A stretch of DNA of 20,046 nt, from positions 1 through 20,046 of the forward strand of contig LADV01000282.1 in the NCBI GenBank assembly GCA_000961805.1, in the 5' to 3' direction. This document shows positions 1 to 7,393 of the stretch, one piece after another. Under the pieces are notes generated by a model. It saw only the letters and a program-made list of their open reading frames with translations, was not told the origin of the DNA and made no database searches. Source of the stretch: Peptococcaceae bacterium BRH_c23 (GTDB lineage: Bacteria > Bacillota_B > Desulfitobacteriia > Desulfitobacteriales > Desulfitobacteriaceae). Each line of letters starts with the position of its first letter. Positions within the stretch are counted from its first letter, which is position 1. Position numbers and translations under genes: made by a program.

Positions 1-1131
1 GCAGGTACTCACAAGGAAGAACGGATCATTACCACACCACAAAGTAGCCGAATCGATACTCAAGACAAAAAACAGGTACTTAATATGTGTGCTAACAATT
101 ATTTGGGATTATCTAACAATCCGGACTTAATTGCTGCGGCAAAAGAGGGCTTAGATAAGTGGGGTTTCGGTCTTTCTTCTGTTCGTTTTATTTGCGGTAC
201 TCAAGAAGTGCATAAAAAATTAGAGAGAATGGTCAGTGATTTTTTGGGGATGGAGGACACCATTTTATATTCCTCTTGTTTCGATGCCAACGGGGGCTTA
301 TTTGAAACTTTGTTAGGAGCAGACGATGCTGTTATCAGCGACGAACTTAACCATGCTAGCATTATCGATGGAGTTCGTTTATCCAAAGCAAAGCGTTTGA
401 GATATAAGAATAATGACATGGCTGATTTAAGGGCCAAGCTAATCATGGCGGGTAATGCCAGAATTAAACTGATAGCGACAGATGGCGTTTTCTCTATGGA
501 TGGATATATTGCTAATTTATCAGGTATTTGTGATTTAGCTGAGGAATATGATGCGCTGGTTATGGTTGATGATAGCCATGCTGTTGGATTTATGGGAGAA
601 AAGGGACGGGGTTCTCACGAGTATTGCGGGGTGATGGACCGTGTGGATATTATTACTGGCACCTTGGGTAAAGCGTTGGGTGGTGCGTCCGGAGGATATA
701 CCAGTGGTAAAAAGGAAATAATCCAGCTTCTTCGGCAGAGAAGCCGGCCGTATCTTTTTTCCAATACTCTGGCACCTTCCATTGCTGCGGCATCCATCAA
801 AACACTGGATATGTTAAACGTTTCTACTGTATATCGAGATAAAGTGCATGAAAATACACTTTATTTTAGGGAACAAATTACCAAGACTGGTTTAGATGTG
901 CTGCCAGGCACTCATCCTATTGTGCCTATCATGCTGTACGATGCTAAAGTAGCATCGGAATTTGCTCGACGGATGCTGGAAAAGGGAGTTTATGTAATCG
1001 CCTTTTCATATCCTGTCGTTCCTCAGGGAAAGGCAAGAATTAGACTCCAGGTCTCGGCTGGCCACAGTAAAGACGATTTGGACTTTGCGGTTACTTGTTT
1101 CAAGCAAGTAAAAGAAGAAATGGAACTCTAA
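1..1131 (+). CDS. kbl: Glycine C-acetyltransferase (2-amino-3-ketobutyrate CoA ligase), 5' end outside window
   Basis: PLP-dependent alpha-oxoamine synthase. It interconverts 2-amino-3-ketobutyrate plus CoA with glycine plus acetyl-CoA, the second step of threonine breakdown through threonine dehydrogenase, in the cytosol. The frame is open from base 1 and the first 28 codons ([13 protein letters not shown]..., ending VLN) match the family, so the ATG at 85 is internal and the true start lies upstream. About 20 N-terminal residues are missing compared with the usual length near 395. Visible family marks are CANNYLGLS, the [11 protein letters not shown]sp/His motif that holds the PLP ring, and TLGKALGG with the Schiff-base lysine. 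The C-terminus is normal and ends in TAA at 1129-1131. No threonine dehydrogenase gene follows; if present it would lie upstream. The closest alternative is 8-amino-7-oxononanoate synthase, but the N-terminal block fits Kbl better. Confidence 0.93.
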   Translation, partial: AGTHKEERIITTPQSSRIDTQDKKQVLNMCANNYLGLSNNPDLIAAAKEGLDKWGFGLSSVRFICGTQEVHKKLERMVSDFLGMEDTILYSSCFDANGGLFETLLGADDAVISDELNHASIIDGVRLSKAKRLRYKNNDMADLRAKLIMAGNARIKLIATDGVFSMDGYIANLSGICDLAEEYDALVMVDDSHAVGFMGEKGRGSHEYCGVMDRVDIITGTLGKALGGASGGYTSGKKEIIQLLRQRSRPYLFSNTLAPSIAAASIKTLDMLNVSTVYRDKVHENTLYFREQITKTGLDVLPGTHPIVPIMLYDAKVASEFARRMLEKGVYVIAFSYPVVPQGKARIRLQVSAGHSKDDLDFAVTCFKQVKEEMEL

Positions 1132-1268
1132 TCATGAATTAATTCGACCTGTGCGGTTAAACGGCCCATTTATTAACATTAATTCAATGGATGATACCTA
1201 CAGAACAACCTGCCTAAATAGAATTATGATAGTACTCAGAAAGATATCTTGACGGAGGTACGCTGAGT

Positions 1269-1343
1269 ATGAAGATGAAAATCACTGTCGAAATAGAAAA
1301 TGCAGATGGCTGTATTGAAAGTAAGGAACACGGCTGTAAGTAG
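1269..1343 (+). CDS. 24-aa small ORF, possibly a transposase N-terminal remnant
   Basis: ATG at 1269 is preceded by GGAGGT (1254-1259) at good spacing. It encodes a short acidic/basic peptide starting MKMKITVEIENADG and stopping at TAG 1341-1343. The opening resembles the N-terminus of some transposases (ISKra4-like, from memory), so it may be all that is left of a mobile element. It could equally be a chance ORF, since no continuation of such a protein was found in any frame downstream. Confidence 0.25.
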   Translation: MKMKITVEIENADGCIESKEHGCK

Positions 1344-1354
1344 AGGACTATTCG

Positions 1355-1690
1355 TTAACCGATAAGGTTTCTTATACAGATCCATTTTTTGCAATCCGTT
1401 TTTGCGAGCCGATGTAACCCAACCTCATGGCCACTTAGCATTAAAGCATAGCGGTAGCGAGTAAAATAAAATTTCGGCATAGAGCCGAAGAGGTGCGTGT
1501 ATTCAGCCTCTGCGGTTTCCATATTTCCCTTTTGGGCGATGAAATCTGCCTTATCGCAGATTAGAGTTCCTTTCTCTTCCTCATCATCGGTTCTTGATAT
1601 CAGATGATCCGACGCTTCTAAAAATTCTTGGGCAAGTTGCTCGTGGTTTTGACAGGTCGATCTTTCACTTAGTGCGGTATGGGAGGCTAG
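1355..1690 (-). pseudogene. Orphan 111-codon open frame, possible TPR-type protein remnant
   Basis: The minus strand is open for 111 codons down to TAA at 1357-1355, entered from a TGA at 1693-1691, with no usable ATG or GTG near its beginning. The translation has helical, TPR-like character (stretches such as DKADFIAQKGNMETAEAEY and YFTRYRYALMLSG). Its composition looks like real protein rather than random frame. I do not recognise the family. The lack of a start and ribosome site suggests a 5'-truncated remnant. Confidence 0.3.
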
Positions 1691-1787
1691 TCAAGTTAGT
1701 GAACGTTGTGGAACTAATTTGGCGGTAATAGCGTTTCCCATAGTTATAGGGGCTGTTAATCAAAGGCAGTGGGGTAAATTTAACTTA

Positions 1788-2780
1788 TTAACGCAGGCTA
1801 TTGATAGCTCGCTCTGCCCATTTGGAATTATTAAGGATCGCTCTTCCTACACCAATTAGGTCTGCTTTCCCGTCTGCTAGCAATTGTTCAGCTGCTTGCA
1901 CTTCGGTAATTCCACCAGTGAGAATCACTGGAATGGACATCACTTTTTTGATGGCCTCGCTGAGCGGTGCAAAATAACCTTGTCCGCTAAGGTCAGGTGC
2001 GATATATCCTGTGAAACCGCCAGAAATGTCAAGAATGTTAACACCGGCGTTTTCAAATTTTTGGGCGGCAACTTGACTATCCTCGATAGTAATTCCCCCT
2101 TCTCTAAAATCTGACGCACCTAATCGTAAAAGAATGGGGAAATCATCACCGACAGCGGCGCGTATCGCTTCTATGACTTGCAGGTGGAGGCGAACACGAT
2201 TATGGACATTTCCACCGTATTCATCGGTACGTTTGTTGGTTAGCGGAGAGAAAAATTGATTGAGAAGGTAACCATGGGCGGAATGGATTTCCACGCCATC
2301 AAAACCAGCCTCTTTAGTACGTCGAGCTGCAGATTGAAAGGACCTGATGATATTCGCAATTTCCTCGAGGGTAAGTTCATTCGGCATACTCCCTCTACGT
2401 GGGTGAGAGACTGCTGAAGGAGCTACAGGAGTAGTCCCGGTAATTTCTGGAGTTGTGTTGCTTCCGGCGTGGTTTATTTGCATCACGGCTTTAGAGCCAT
2501 TATGATGAATGACCTCCGCCAATTTCTTTAGGCCCTCAACCACGCTATCGTCAGAAACGGAAAGCTGCAGGTCACTTGCTTTACCATCTAACTGGATATA
2601 ACTGTGTTCTATTATGATAAGCGAAAGGTAGCCGCCTTCGGATTTTTCTGCATAGTAGTCTAGAATTGACTGGTTTACTTTCCCATCAGGATCTGCTTTC
2701 GCGGTAGCCATCGGTGGCATTACCAAACGGTTAGTTAGTGTTAACGGGCCTGCTTGTACTGGTTTAAGTAAATAGAACAT
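1788..2780 (-). CDS. NADH:flavin oxidoreductase, Old Yellow Enzyme family
   Basis: FMN-dependent ene-reductase of the OYE/YqjM type, expected to reduce activated C=C bonds or electrophilic compounds with NAD(P)H in the cytosol. The 330 residues form a single TIM barrel. Visible marks are the N-terminal LTLTNRLVMPPM, EIHSAHGYLLNQF carrying the two substrate-binding histidines, the SPLTNKRTDEYGG signature, and the C-terminal FMN phosphate site (ILTGGI and GVGRAIL). It lacks the C-terminal FAD/[4Fe-4S] half of 2,4-dienoyl-CoA reductases, so it is a short-form OYE. The ATG at 2780 has an ideal AAGGAGG site at 2791-2797 (minus sense). A palindromic operator covers the promoter, in line with TetR/MarR control known for such genes. 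The substrate cannot be told. Confidence 0.9.
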   Translation of the reverse strand: MFYLLKPVQAGPLTLTNRLVMPPMATAKADPDGKVNQSILDYYAEKSEGGYLSLIIIEHSYIQLDGKASDLQLSVSDDSVVEGLKKLAEVIHHNGSKAVMQINHAGSNTTPEITGTTPVAPSAVSHPRRGSMPNELTLEEIANIIRSFQSAARRTKEAGFDGVEIHSAHGYLLNQFFSPLTNKRTDEYGGNVHNRVRLHLQVIEAIRAAVGDDFPILLRLGASDFREGGITIEDSQVAAQKFENAGVNILDISGGFTGYIAPDLSGQGYFAPLSEAIKKVMSIPVILTGGITEVQAAEQLLADGKADLIGVGRAILNNSKWAERAINSLR

Positions 2781-2802
2781 AAATCAAACCTCCTTGTATA
2801 AT

Positions 2803-2823
2803 ACAGCTATATTTTATAGCTGT
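2803..2823. promoter_or_regulatory. 21-bp palindromic operator candidate between OYE and mutM-like genes
   Basis: Perfect 9-bp arms ACAGCTATA and TATAGCTGT surround a TTT centre. It overlaps the -10 of the OYE promoter and lies in the divergent gap upstream of the glycosylase gene. It has the shape of a TetR- or MarR-family dimer site. No regulator gene of these families is in the window. Confidence 0.55.
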
Positions 2824-2839
2824 TGAAATGCTTTGGCAA
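2811..2839 (-). promoter_or_regulatory. Sigma-A-type promoter of the OYE gene
   Basis: On the minus strand TTGCCA (2839-2834) and TAAAAT (2816-2811) are separated by 17 bp, about 30 bp ahead of the start codon. The -10 element lies inside the palindrome at 2803-2823, so a protein bound there would block the promoter. Confidence 0.5.
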
Positions 2840-2854
2840 GAAGGGGAGCCAGCA

Positions 2855-2926
2855 ATGACAAAAAAATCGCAGGGACCATACATTTATTCCGGCCGTAAGT
2901 GGAATTATAGAAGCCAAGTGAAGTGA
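2855..2926 (+). CDS. 23-aa basic small ORF ahead of the mutM-like gene
   Basis: ATG at 2855 is preceded by AAGGGGAG at 2841-2848 with suitable spacing. The peptide starts MTKKSQGPYIYSGRKW, is basic and aromatic, and stops 19 bp before the next start. It could be a small protein or a leader peptide co-expressed with the glycosylase, or chance. I recognise no family. Confidence 0.25.
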   Translation: MTKKSQGPYIYSGRKWNYRSQVK

Positions 2927-2945
2927 GAAGTGATGGAGGTAAATT

Positions 2946-3839
2946 ATGCCTGAAATTCCTGAGATGGAGATATACAAGGACTATTTAAACAAATGGGTTA
3001 AGGATAAACGGATTAGTGAGGTTAATGTCTTACGGGTCAAAAGTGTTAATCTGGAAAGTACGGATTTTTGCAGGATCGTCATCGGTAAACGGATTAAAGA
3101 CATTACCCGCAGGGGCAAATACATTATTTTTCATCTTGACGACGGCCACTTTCTCTTGACTCACATGATGCTGGATGGCAGGCTATTTTTATTGCCATTA
3201 AAGGACACGAAAAAAGACCAATCGATTAAGGAAGTAATGTCTGAGGTTGTAAATAGTGAGGCAGAGAATTTGCGTCAAAGAATAAAGGAACTACCTGAAA
3301 AACCAAGTGTCATTTTTGGACTATCTGACGATTCAGTGCTCTTCTTTTGTCGTCTTACTCTGGGCTATTTGCACTACCTGAGGAAGGATGAACTTGAGAC
3401 TAAGTTAGGAGTATTGGGAAACGATCCATTAGATCCTAACTTTGATGCCCAAGAATTTATTCGATTACTCAAAGGGAAAAAAGGAATGATCAAACCCTGG
3501 CTAATGAATCCCAAAAATATCGCTGGAGTAGGCAATGCTTATTCTAATGAAGCATTGTTTGGGGCGGGTATTTTGCCCAACCGTTTGATTTCGACAATAA
3601 GTATTGCTGACAGGGTTAAGTTGTACGATTCCTTGATAAATATTCTTCGGGATTCTATTCGCCTTGGCGGAGATATGGAGGAACCGTTCGCTCCTTGGGA
3701 CGATTTTACCGGTGGATATAATTCGTATTTTAAGGTGTATGACCGGTCTGGTAAACCATGTTCAGTTTGTCAAAATGTTATCGAAAAGTCCGAGGTTGGG
3801 GGTCGGAATGCGTTTTTTTGCTCGCTCTGTCAACAATAA
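2946..3839 (+). CDS. Formamidopyrimidine-DNA glycosylase (Fpg/MutM) family protein
   Basis: Base-excision repair glycosylase/AP lyase expected to remove oxidised purines from DNA. The N-terminal MPEIPEME gives the catalytic Pro (nucleophile after Met removal) and Glu; RRGKY supplies the conserved Lys58. The helix-two-turn-helix is around residues 183-213 (IAGVGNAYSNEALF), and a C-terminal zinc finger has Cys272, Cys275, Cys292, Cys295 with GGR before it, including the usual Arg287. The 297 residues exceed the usual 270-280 because of a highly charged insert at about residues 85-121. The H2TH position that is normally Gln (LLDQ in classic MutM) reads NPK here, so this is a divergent branch; a Nei-like role is possible. 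GGAGGT at 2935-2940 sets the start. It is convergent with the DUF4130 gene 33 bp downstream. Confidence 0.88.
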   Translation: MPEIPEMEIYKDYLNKWVKDKRISEVNVLRVKSVNLESTDFCRIVIGKRIKDITRRGKYIIFHLDDGHFLLTHMMLDGRLFLLPLKDTKKDQSIKEVMSEVVNSEAENLRQRIKELPEKPSVIFGLSDDSVLFFCRLTLGYLHYLRKDELETKLGVLGNDPLDPNFDAQEFIRLLKGKKGMIKPWLMNPKNIAGVGNAYSNEALFGAGILPNRLISTISIADRVKLYDSLINILRDSIRLGGDMEEPFAPWDDFTGGYNSYFKVYDRSGKPCSVCQNVIEKSEVGGRNAFFCSLCQQ

Positions 3840-3872
3840 TATGACGAATACCTTTAGCTTGACAGGATCGTC

Positions 3873-4703
3873 TCACTTGCGAGTTGGATATTTGAACGGG
3901 GAATCTAAAGAACCTACCGAAGTTGGTGGTAGTTCAGTGGCAGTTTCCGCCACATGCCATTGAAATTCGGTCATTTGCCCCCAATACCGTTTCGGCATCA
4001 AAGTCATGCGACACCGTGGATTATTTCTACCTTCAATGGCAATCGTTTTATAGAATTGCTTCCATAAACGACGGTACTCAACTTCAGTACCATTAACTTC
4101 TGGCAACGTTAACTCGTCGACAAACATCAACTCAGCTTTTTGTGACCGATAAATTAAGGCCATACTGTGAGTTTTATCATAAATCATAAACGATTCGTTA
4201 CGGAATCGGTCGCTAAAATGCAGTGATAGAAGGGGCAACACAAAGTTTTTGGGTTCTATCACCGCCACAAGCACCTCGCCATAAACGGAAAACCGGACAA
4301 ATCCTTTAAACTTATGGCTTTCTGAGGTTAAGTGGCGTACTGCTTTTTGGAGGGAACAAACCGTATCATCCGTGAGCATCGTCATAACCTTGCTCCCATA
4401 CTTAAACCCCAAACGCAGGAAATGATAGATTAATAATTCTTTGTGCGGAGCACACGTTAAAAAACCGAGCTTAACCAACTCCTGTGCTTGGGACGAAATC
4501 TTCAAAGGAATTGAGTTAAAAACTCTTTCCGCCTTATGTTCGTCCGTCTCAATCCATTTCGCTGTATCAAAAAGGCCCTGCTGTACACCCGGGGGGCGGA
4601 TGACGCTAGGGATCTCCTTTTGCTCGTAGCTTTCAAAAACGCAACACATTAGTCCTACAAAGCTACCATCATAAGCGTAGATTAGATCTGTCCTGTCAGG
4701 CAT
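3873..4703 (-). CDS. DUF4130 family protein (TIGR03915), partner of radical SAM DNA-modification protein
   Basis: This 276-residue protein belongs to the DUF4130 family, which in many bacteria stands beside a dedicated radical SAM protein and in others is fused to a uracil-DNA-glycosylase domain. A link to DNA repair or modification is therefore presumed but unproven. The C-terminal part carries the family signature: YRRLWKQFYKTIAIEGRNNP, then RCRMTLMPKRYWGQMTEF (residues about 215-255). The ATG at 4703 lies inside the end of the upstream radical SAM gene (22-bp overlap) and has GAGG about 9 nt before it, a sign of translational coupling. No uracil-DNA-glycosylase domain is present in the protein or next to it. 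Confidence 0.85.
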   Translation of the reverse strand: MPDRTDLIYAYDGSFVGLMCCVFESYEQKEIPSVIRPPGVQQGLFDTAKWIETDEHKAERVFNSIPLKISSQAQELVKLGFLTCAPHKELLIYHFLRLGFKYGSKVMTMLTDDTVCSLQKAVRHLTSESHKFKGFVRFSVYGEVLVAVIEPKNFVLPLLSLHFSDRFRNESFMIYDKTHSMALIYRSQKAELMFVDELTLPEVNGTEVEYRRLWKQFYKTIAIEGRNNPRCRMTLMPKRYWGQMTEFQWHVAETATELPPTSVGSLDSPFKYPTRK

Positions 4704-5992
4704 TGCTGCACATCCTCGCTCCTAATGAAAGGCTCCCTAAAAAGTGACAGCTGTTCTGGATAATGAGACGTAAGCTTAAACTGATCGGACATAAGCGCTC
4801 TAATTGCTTCATCTGACGTTATTTTTAAACCTTCCATGATTTTTCCCTTACAGGTAATAAAATACTGCGCGCGTTTCAGGACAATACCCATCTTTTTAAG
4901 TCCAGAAAAATCAATCGGGCTGCTTCTCCTAGCTGTAAGAATACGCATGGCACTGGTCACGCCGATTCCGGGCACTCGTAAAAGCATCTCATAGGGCGCT
5001 TTATTAATCTCAAGAGGAAACTTCTCTAAATGGTTGAGTGCCCAATTGCATTTGGGATCAACCTGTAAATTAAAATTGGGATTTTGTTCATTAAGCAGTT
5101 CTTTTGCTTCAAAGCCGTAAAACCGTAAAAGCCAGTCGGCCTGATAAAGCCGATGCTCACGCATGAGAGGTGGTTTGATATCTACAGAAGGCAGCAGTGA
5201 ATGTTCAGCCACCGGCATATAGGCAGAGAAAAAGACCCTTTTAAGATGGTATTTTTTATAAAGCCCTTCGGTTAGGGTTAATATCTTATGGTCTGTGTCA
5301 GGCGTCGCTCCCACAATAAGCTGTGTGCTTTGACCGGCCGGCACAAATTTAGAAGCATGACGAAATTTTACAAGGTCAGTACTGTTTTCCTGGATCTTAG
5401 TACTAATCAGTCCCATCGGACGCAGAATGGACTCCTTCGTCTTGTCCGGGGCTAAGAGCTTTAGACTCTCCTGAGAAGGCAGCTCAATGTTTATGCTCAT
5501 CCGGTCGGCCAAAAGACCCAAGCGAGTAATGAGCTCACTATCTGCTCCAGGTATGGCCTTGACATGAATGTAACCGCCAAAGTGGTATGCGTTACGCAAT
5601 AACTCAAGAGCCTTAATCATTTGCTCAATAGTATTGTTTGGATTTTTAATCACCCCAGAACTAAGGAATAAACCCTCTATGTAGTTACGTCGATAGAAGT
5701 TGATCGTAAGTTCTGCAAGTTCTACAGGCGTAAACCCCACTCTTACGATATCGTTTGATACACGATTGACACAGTATTTGCAATCAAAGACGCAGATATT
5801 AGTCATGAGCACTTTTAGTAAAGATATGCAACGCCCATCTGCCGAAAAGCTATGACATATCCCAGCTTTTGCAGCGCTACCTATAGTCCCTTGCTTGCCA
5901 CTTCGATTTACACCGCTGGAGGTGCAGGCCACATCATATTTAGCTGAGTCTGACAAGATCGTCAATTTATCATAAATATCAATGTTCAACAC
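4682..5992 (-). CDS. Putative DNA modification/repair radical SAM protein (TIGR03916 type)
   Basis: The 436-residue protein has a radical SAM core with the [4Fe-4S] motif C67-x3-C71-x2-C74 (sequence ICVFDCKYC). A C-terminal helix-hairpin-helix follows (about residues 333-360, with RVPGIGVTSAMRIL), a non-specific DNA-binding fold. The N-terminal KYDVACTSSG and GICHSF blocks are typical of the family linked to uracil-DNA glycosylase and DUF4130. The chemistry and substrate are unknown; DNA as substrate is inferred from the HhH. The start is uncertain: GTG at 5992 directly abuts AGGGG, and TTG at 5989 is the next choice. The two genes form an operon with a strong promoter containing a LexA-like box, which points to SOS induction. 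Confidence 0.87.
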   Translation of the reverse strand: MLNIDIYDKLTILSDSAKYDVACTSSGVNRSGKQGTIGSAAKAGICHSFSADGRCISLLKVLMTNICVFDCKYCVNRVSNDIVRVGFTPVELAELTINFYRRNYIEGLFLSSGVIKNPNNTIEQMIKALELLRNAYHFGGYIHVKAIPGADSELITRLGLLADRMSINIELPSQESLKLLAPDKTKESILRPMGLISTKIQENSTDLVKFRHASKFVPAGQSTQLIVGATPDTDHKILTLTEGLYKKYHLKRVFFSAYMPVAEHSLLPSVDIKPPLMREHRLYQADWLLRFYGFEAKELLNEQNPNFNLQVDPKCNWALNHLEKFPLEINKAPYEMLLRVPGIGVTSAMRILTARRSSPIDFSGLKKMGIVLKRAQYFITCKGKIMEGLKITSDEAIRALMSDQFKLTSHYPEQLSLFREPFIRSEDVQQCLTGQI

Positions 5993-6015
5993 CCCTAACT
6001 TCGCAACTATTAAAT

Positions 6016-6045
6016 ACTATAATACGAAACATATGTTCTTGTCAA
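6016..6045 (-). promoter_or_regulatory. Sigma-A promoter of the radical SAM/DUF4130 operon
   Basis: On the minus strand a perfect TTGACA (6045-6040) and TATAGT (6021-6016) are separated by 18 bp, about 25 bp upstream of the GTG start. The spacer is largely filled by the LexA-like box. Confidence 0.65.
6026..6039 (-). promoter_or_regulatory. LexA (DinR/SOS) box in the promoter spacer
   Basis: The minus strand reads AGAACATATGTTTC. Compared with the Bacillus LexA consensus CGAACRNRYGTTYC it matches 13 of 14 positions, with only the first base different. It sits between the -35 and -10 hexamers, the best place for repression. This predicts DNA-damage induction of the operon. Confidence 0.7.
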
Positions 6046-6231
6046 AGAGAAAAAAGCCAAACGTTTGTAAGGGGTGTGATCGAGGTTTCAGCCATTCGTT
6101 TTGACTTTCTAACTCTAGCCCGGGTTTAAAGCCGCCTGAACGAATACATGATGCTCATCTTCGATATATACTGGCATTTGTCTAGAAATCCAGGATGATT
6201 ATCGTACCGTATAGATAAATCCATATTTTGT

Positions 6232-6246
6232 TGGCATAGTAATTGC
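6232..6246 (+). promoter_or_regulatory. Sigma-54-type -24/-12 promoter ahead of the CoA-transferase pseudogene
   Basis: TGGCATA-GTAA-TTGC has the required 10-bp gap between the GG (6233-6234) and GC (6245-6246). It deviates from TGGCACG only in the last two bases of the -24 box. It lies about 80 bp before the pseudogene's mutated start. The tandem TGTYGGGTAATC activator sites of the other two sigma-54 promoters are not present here. Confidence 0.5.
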
Positions 6247-6267
6247 ATCAAATACATATAGACAAGG

Positions 6268-6304
6268 ATGGGGGAATGTGATTAAGTTACCATAGTTCCC
6301 CCAT
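6268..6304 (+). repeat. Inverted repeat in the 5' leader of the CoA-transferase pseudogene
   Basis: Perfect 9-bp arms ATGGGGGAA (6268-6276) and TTCCCCCAT (6296-6304) surround a 19-nt loop, between the sigma-54-like promoter and the AAGGAAGG ribosome site. No T-run follows, so it is not a clear terminator. Confidence 0.45.
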
Positions 6305-6325
6305 TTCACTCTAAGGAAGGTTGAA

Positions 6326-6622
6326 ATTGACAAAAAGACAAAAGTAATACGTCTTGAAGAAGCTATCAGCAAGATTGAGAATGGCGTTAGTAAGCTCATT
6401 GCAACCCACATAGGCACGAACAAAGAAACCGGAAGGCAAATGTCAGCCGATGAGCTTGAAGTAAAGTTGGTACCCCAAGGAACGTTAGTCGAGCAGATTC
6501 GGGCAGCAGGCGCGGGTTTAGGGAATTTTGACTCCAACTGGGATTGGAACGATTGTGGAGGAAGGCAAGCAGAAGCTTGTAGTCAATGGTACAGAATATC
6601 TTCTGGAACTCCCTGTTCGCGC
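6326..6622 (+). pseudogene. CoA-transferase subunit A pseudogene (AtoD-like)
   Basis: Decayed copy of a 3-oxoacid CoA-transferase alpha subunit, the same family as the intact gene at 19574. A good ribosome site (AAGGAAGG, 6313-6320) precedes ATT where ATG is expected, reading (M)[12 protein letters not shown]. After IENG it jumps straight to [18 protein letters not shown], so roughly 60 codons including the GGF-G-GTPE CoA region are deleted. [17 protein letters not shown] then continues to about 6522. There the frame shifts; the other frame goes on as [14 protein letters not shown] and ends in [10 protein letters not shown]. It then runs directly into a DUF3427 fragment. Start loss, deletion and frameshift make it non-functional. 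Confidence 0.85.
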
Positions 6623-6631
6623 TAATCTATT

Positions 6632-6820
6632 AATGAGGAGTTGTTTCACTGGCAGTCCCAGAGCCGAACGACGGAGGAATCTATAACCGGGCAGAGGGAT
6701 ATCAACCAATTAACCAGTGGAGGGAATGTGTTGTTCTTTGTCAGGGAGTACAAAGAGGAGACGAAATTTACATCACCCTACAGACTACCAGAAAAGGACC
6801 AATGCATGAAGAGCATCTGA
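6632..6820 (+). pseudogene. DUF3427 (helicase-associated C-terminal domain) fragment, copy 1
   Basis: Begins abruptly with [17 protein letters not shown] and continues ITGQRDINQ, then SGGNVLFFVREYKEETKFTSPY. This is the recognisable tail region of DUF3427, a domain found at the C-end of large superfamily-2 DEAD/DEAH helicases and some nuclease fusions. After SPY similarity is lost and the frame stops at TGA 6818-6820. There is no start, and the 5' end is joined to the CoA-transferase pseudogene at about 6625-6632. It differs in sequence from the second fragment at 8854 where the two overlap, so they come from two different genes. Confidence 0.75.
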
Positions 6821-6914
6821 TTTATCTTTTGCACATACTTCCATGAATTAACACCTCCTACAAATATTTTAACCAAAAATTTTAAAATTAGTAAGAACTC
6901 TTTTCTCAAAATGG

Positions 6915-6920
6915 TATAAT
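6915..6920 (+). promoter_or_regulatory. -10 element upstream of the dead REP transposase
   Basis: A perfect TATAAT lies 27 bp before the ATG at 6947. No good -35 is seen at 17 bp upstream (the position reads AGAACT or similar). The ribosome site AAAGGAGGG follows at 6933-6941. Confidence 0.4.
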
Positions 6921-6946
6921 CAGGGTAAATGAAAAGGAGGGAAATC

Positions 6947-7393
6947 ATGCCGCGTCATGCCAGACAAGTATGCAAAACTGGTATCTAGCATTTGATGGAG
7001 CGAGATTAACCGTGGAGTACTCTTTCATGATGATGAGGATCGTCAGCGATATTTGGAAACTCTGACACGAATTACCGAGGATAGTTCAATAGCAGTCCTG
7101 GGATATTGCCTGATTTCCGAACAAAAGGACCAGGCCATAATTGCCCTTTGGAGTACATCACAGCAGCAACTGATGATATCTGCCTGGAAGACATTGAAGT
7201 AAAAGCTTTGAGCGATACCAAGGCGCTTCAGCTTATAAAAAAGTACTGCAAAATGCCAAAGGGGACACTGATGGAAATGACCAAGGCAGATCGGAACGAC
7301 TTAGTTCGTCAGCTCAAACTTATCTAGGGATTGAGCATCAGGCAAATATCACGTTTAACCGGCGTGAGCTTTAACATCGTCAAAAGGGCATAG
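6947..7393 (+). pseudogene. REP-associated tyrosine transposase (Y1/IS200-like, RAYT) pseudogene
   Basis: AAAGGAGGG and ATG at 6947 open a frame MPRHARQVCKTGI, the typical start of Firmicute RAYT proteins. It is broken by TAG where the family has IYH(L/V)M, then needs a frameshift to read INRGVLFHDDEDRQRYLETL and GYCLIS. The catalytic HUH and Tyr region is deleted. The C-terminal part (from about 7180) reads KALSDTKALQLIKKYCKMP, then, after another in-frame TAG at 7325-7327, GLSIRQISRLTGVS and NIVKRA, the usual C-terminal helix-turn-helix, ending at TAG 7391-7393. At least two nonsense codons, a frameshift and a deletion make it dead. It shows past activity of this domesticated transposase family here. 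Confidence 0.82.

Larger units (their letters stand above)
1132..1787. other. 656-bp region without an intact gene
   Basis: This lies between the kbl stop and the convergent OYE gene. It holds a 24-codon frame at 1269-1343 with a good ribosome site and an orphan minus-strand frame at 1355-1690, both listed separately. A hydrophobic plus-strand frame (about 1683-1790, containing NLAVIAFPIVIGAV) has no start and may be another scrap. I saw no strong terminator behind kbl. Confidence 0.6.

Noticed and set aside
6440..6625. 61-aa ORF as a small gene
   Set aside because: It is the middle of the CoA-transferase pseudogene running past its frameshift.
7106..7327. 73-aa ORF as a separate gene
   Set aside because: It is the out-of-frame middle and C-terminal part of the dead RAYT transposase, ended by an internal amber codon.
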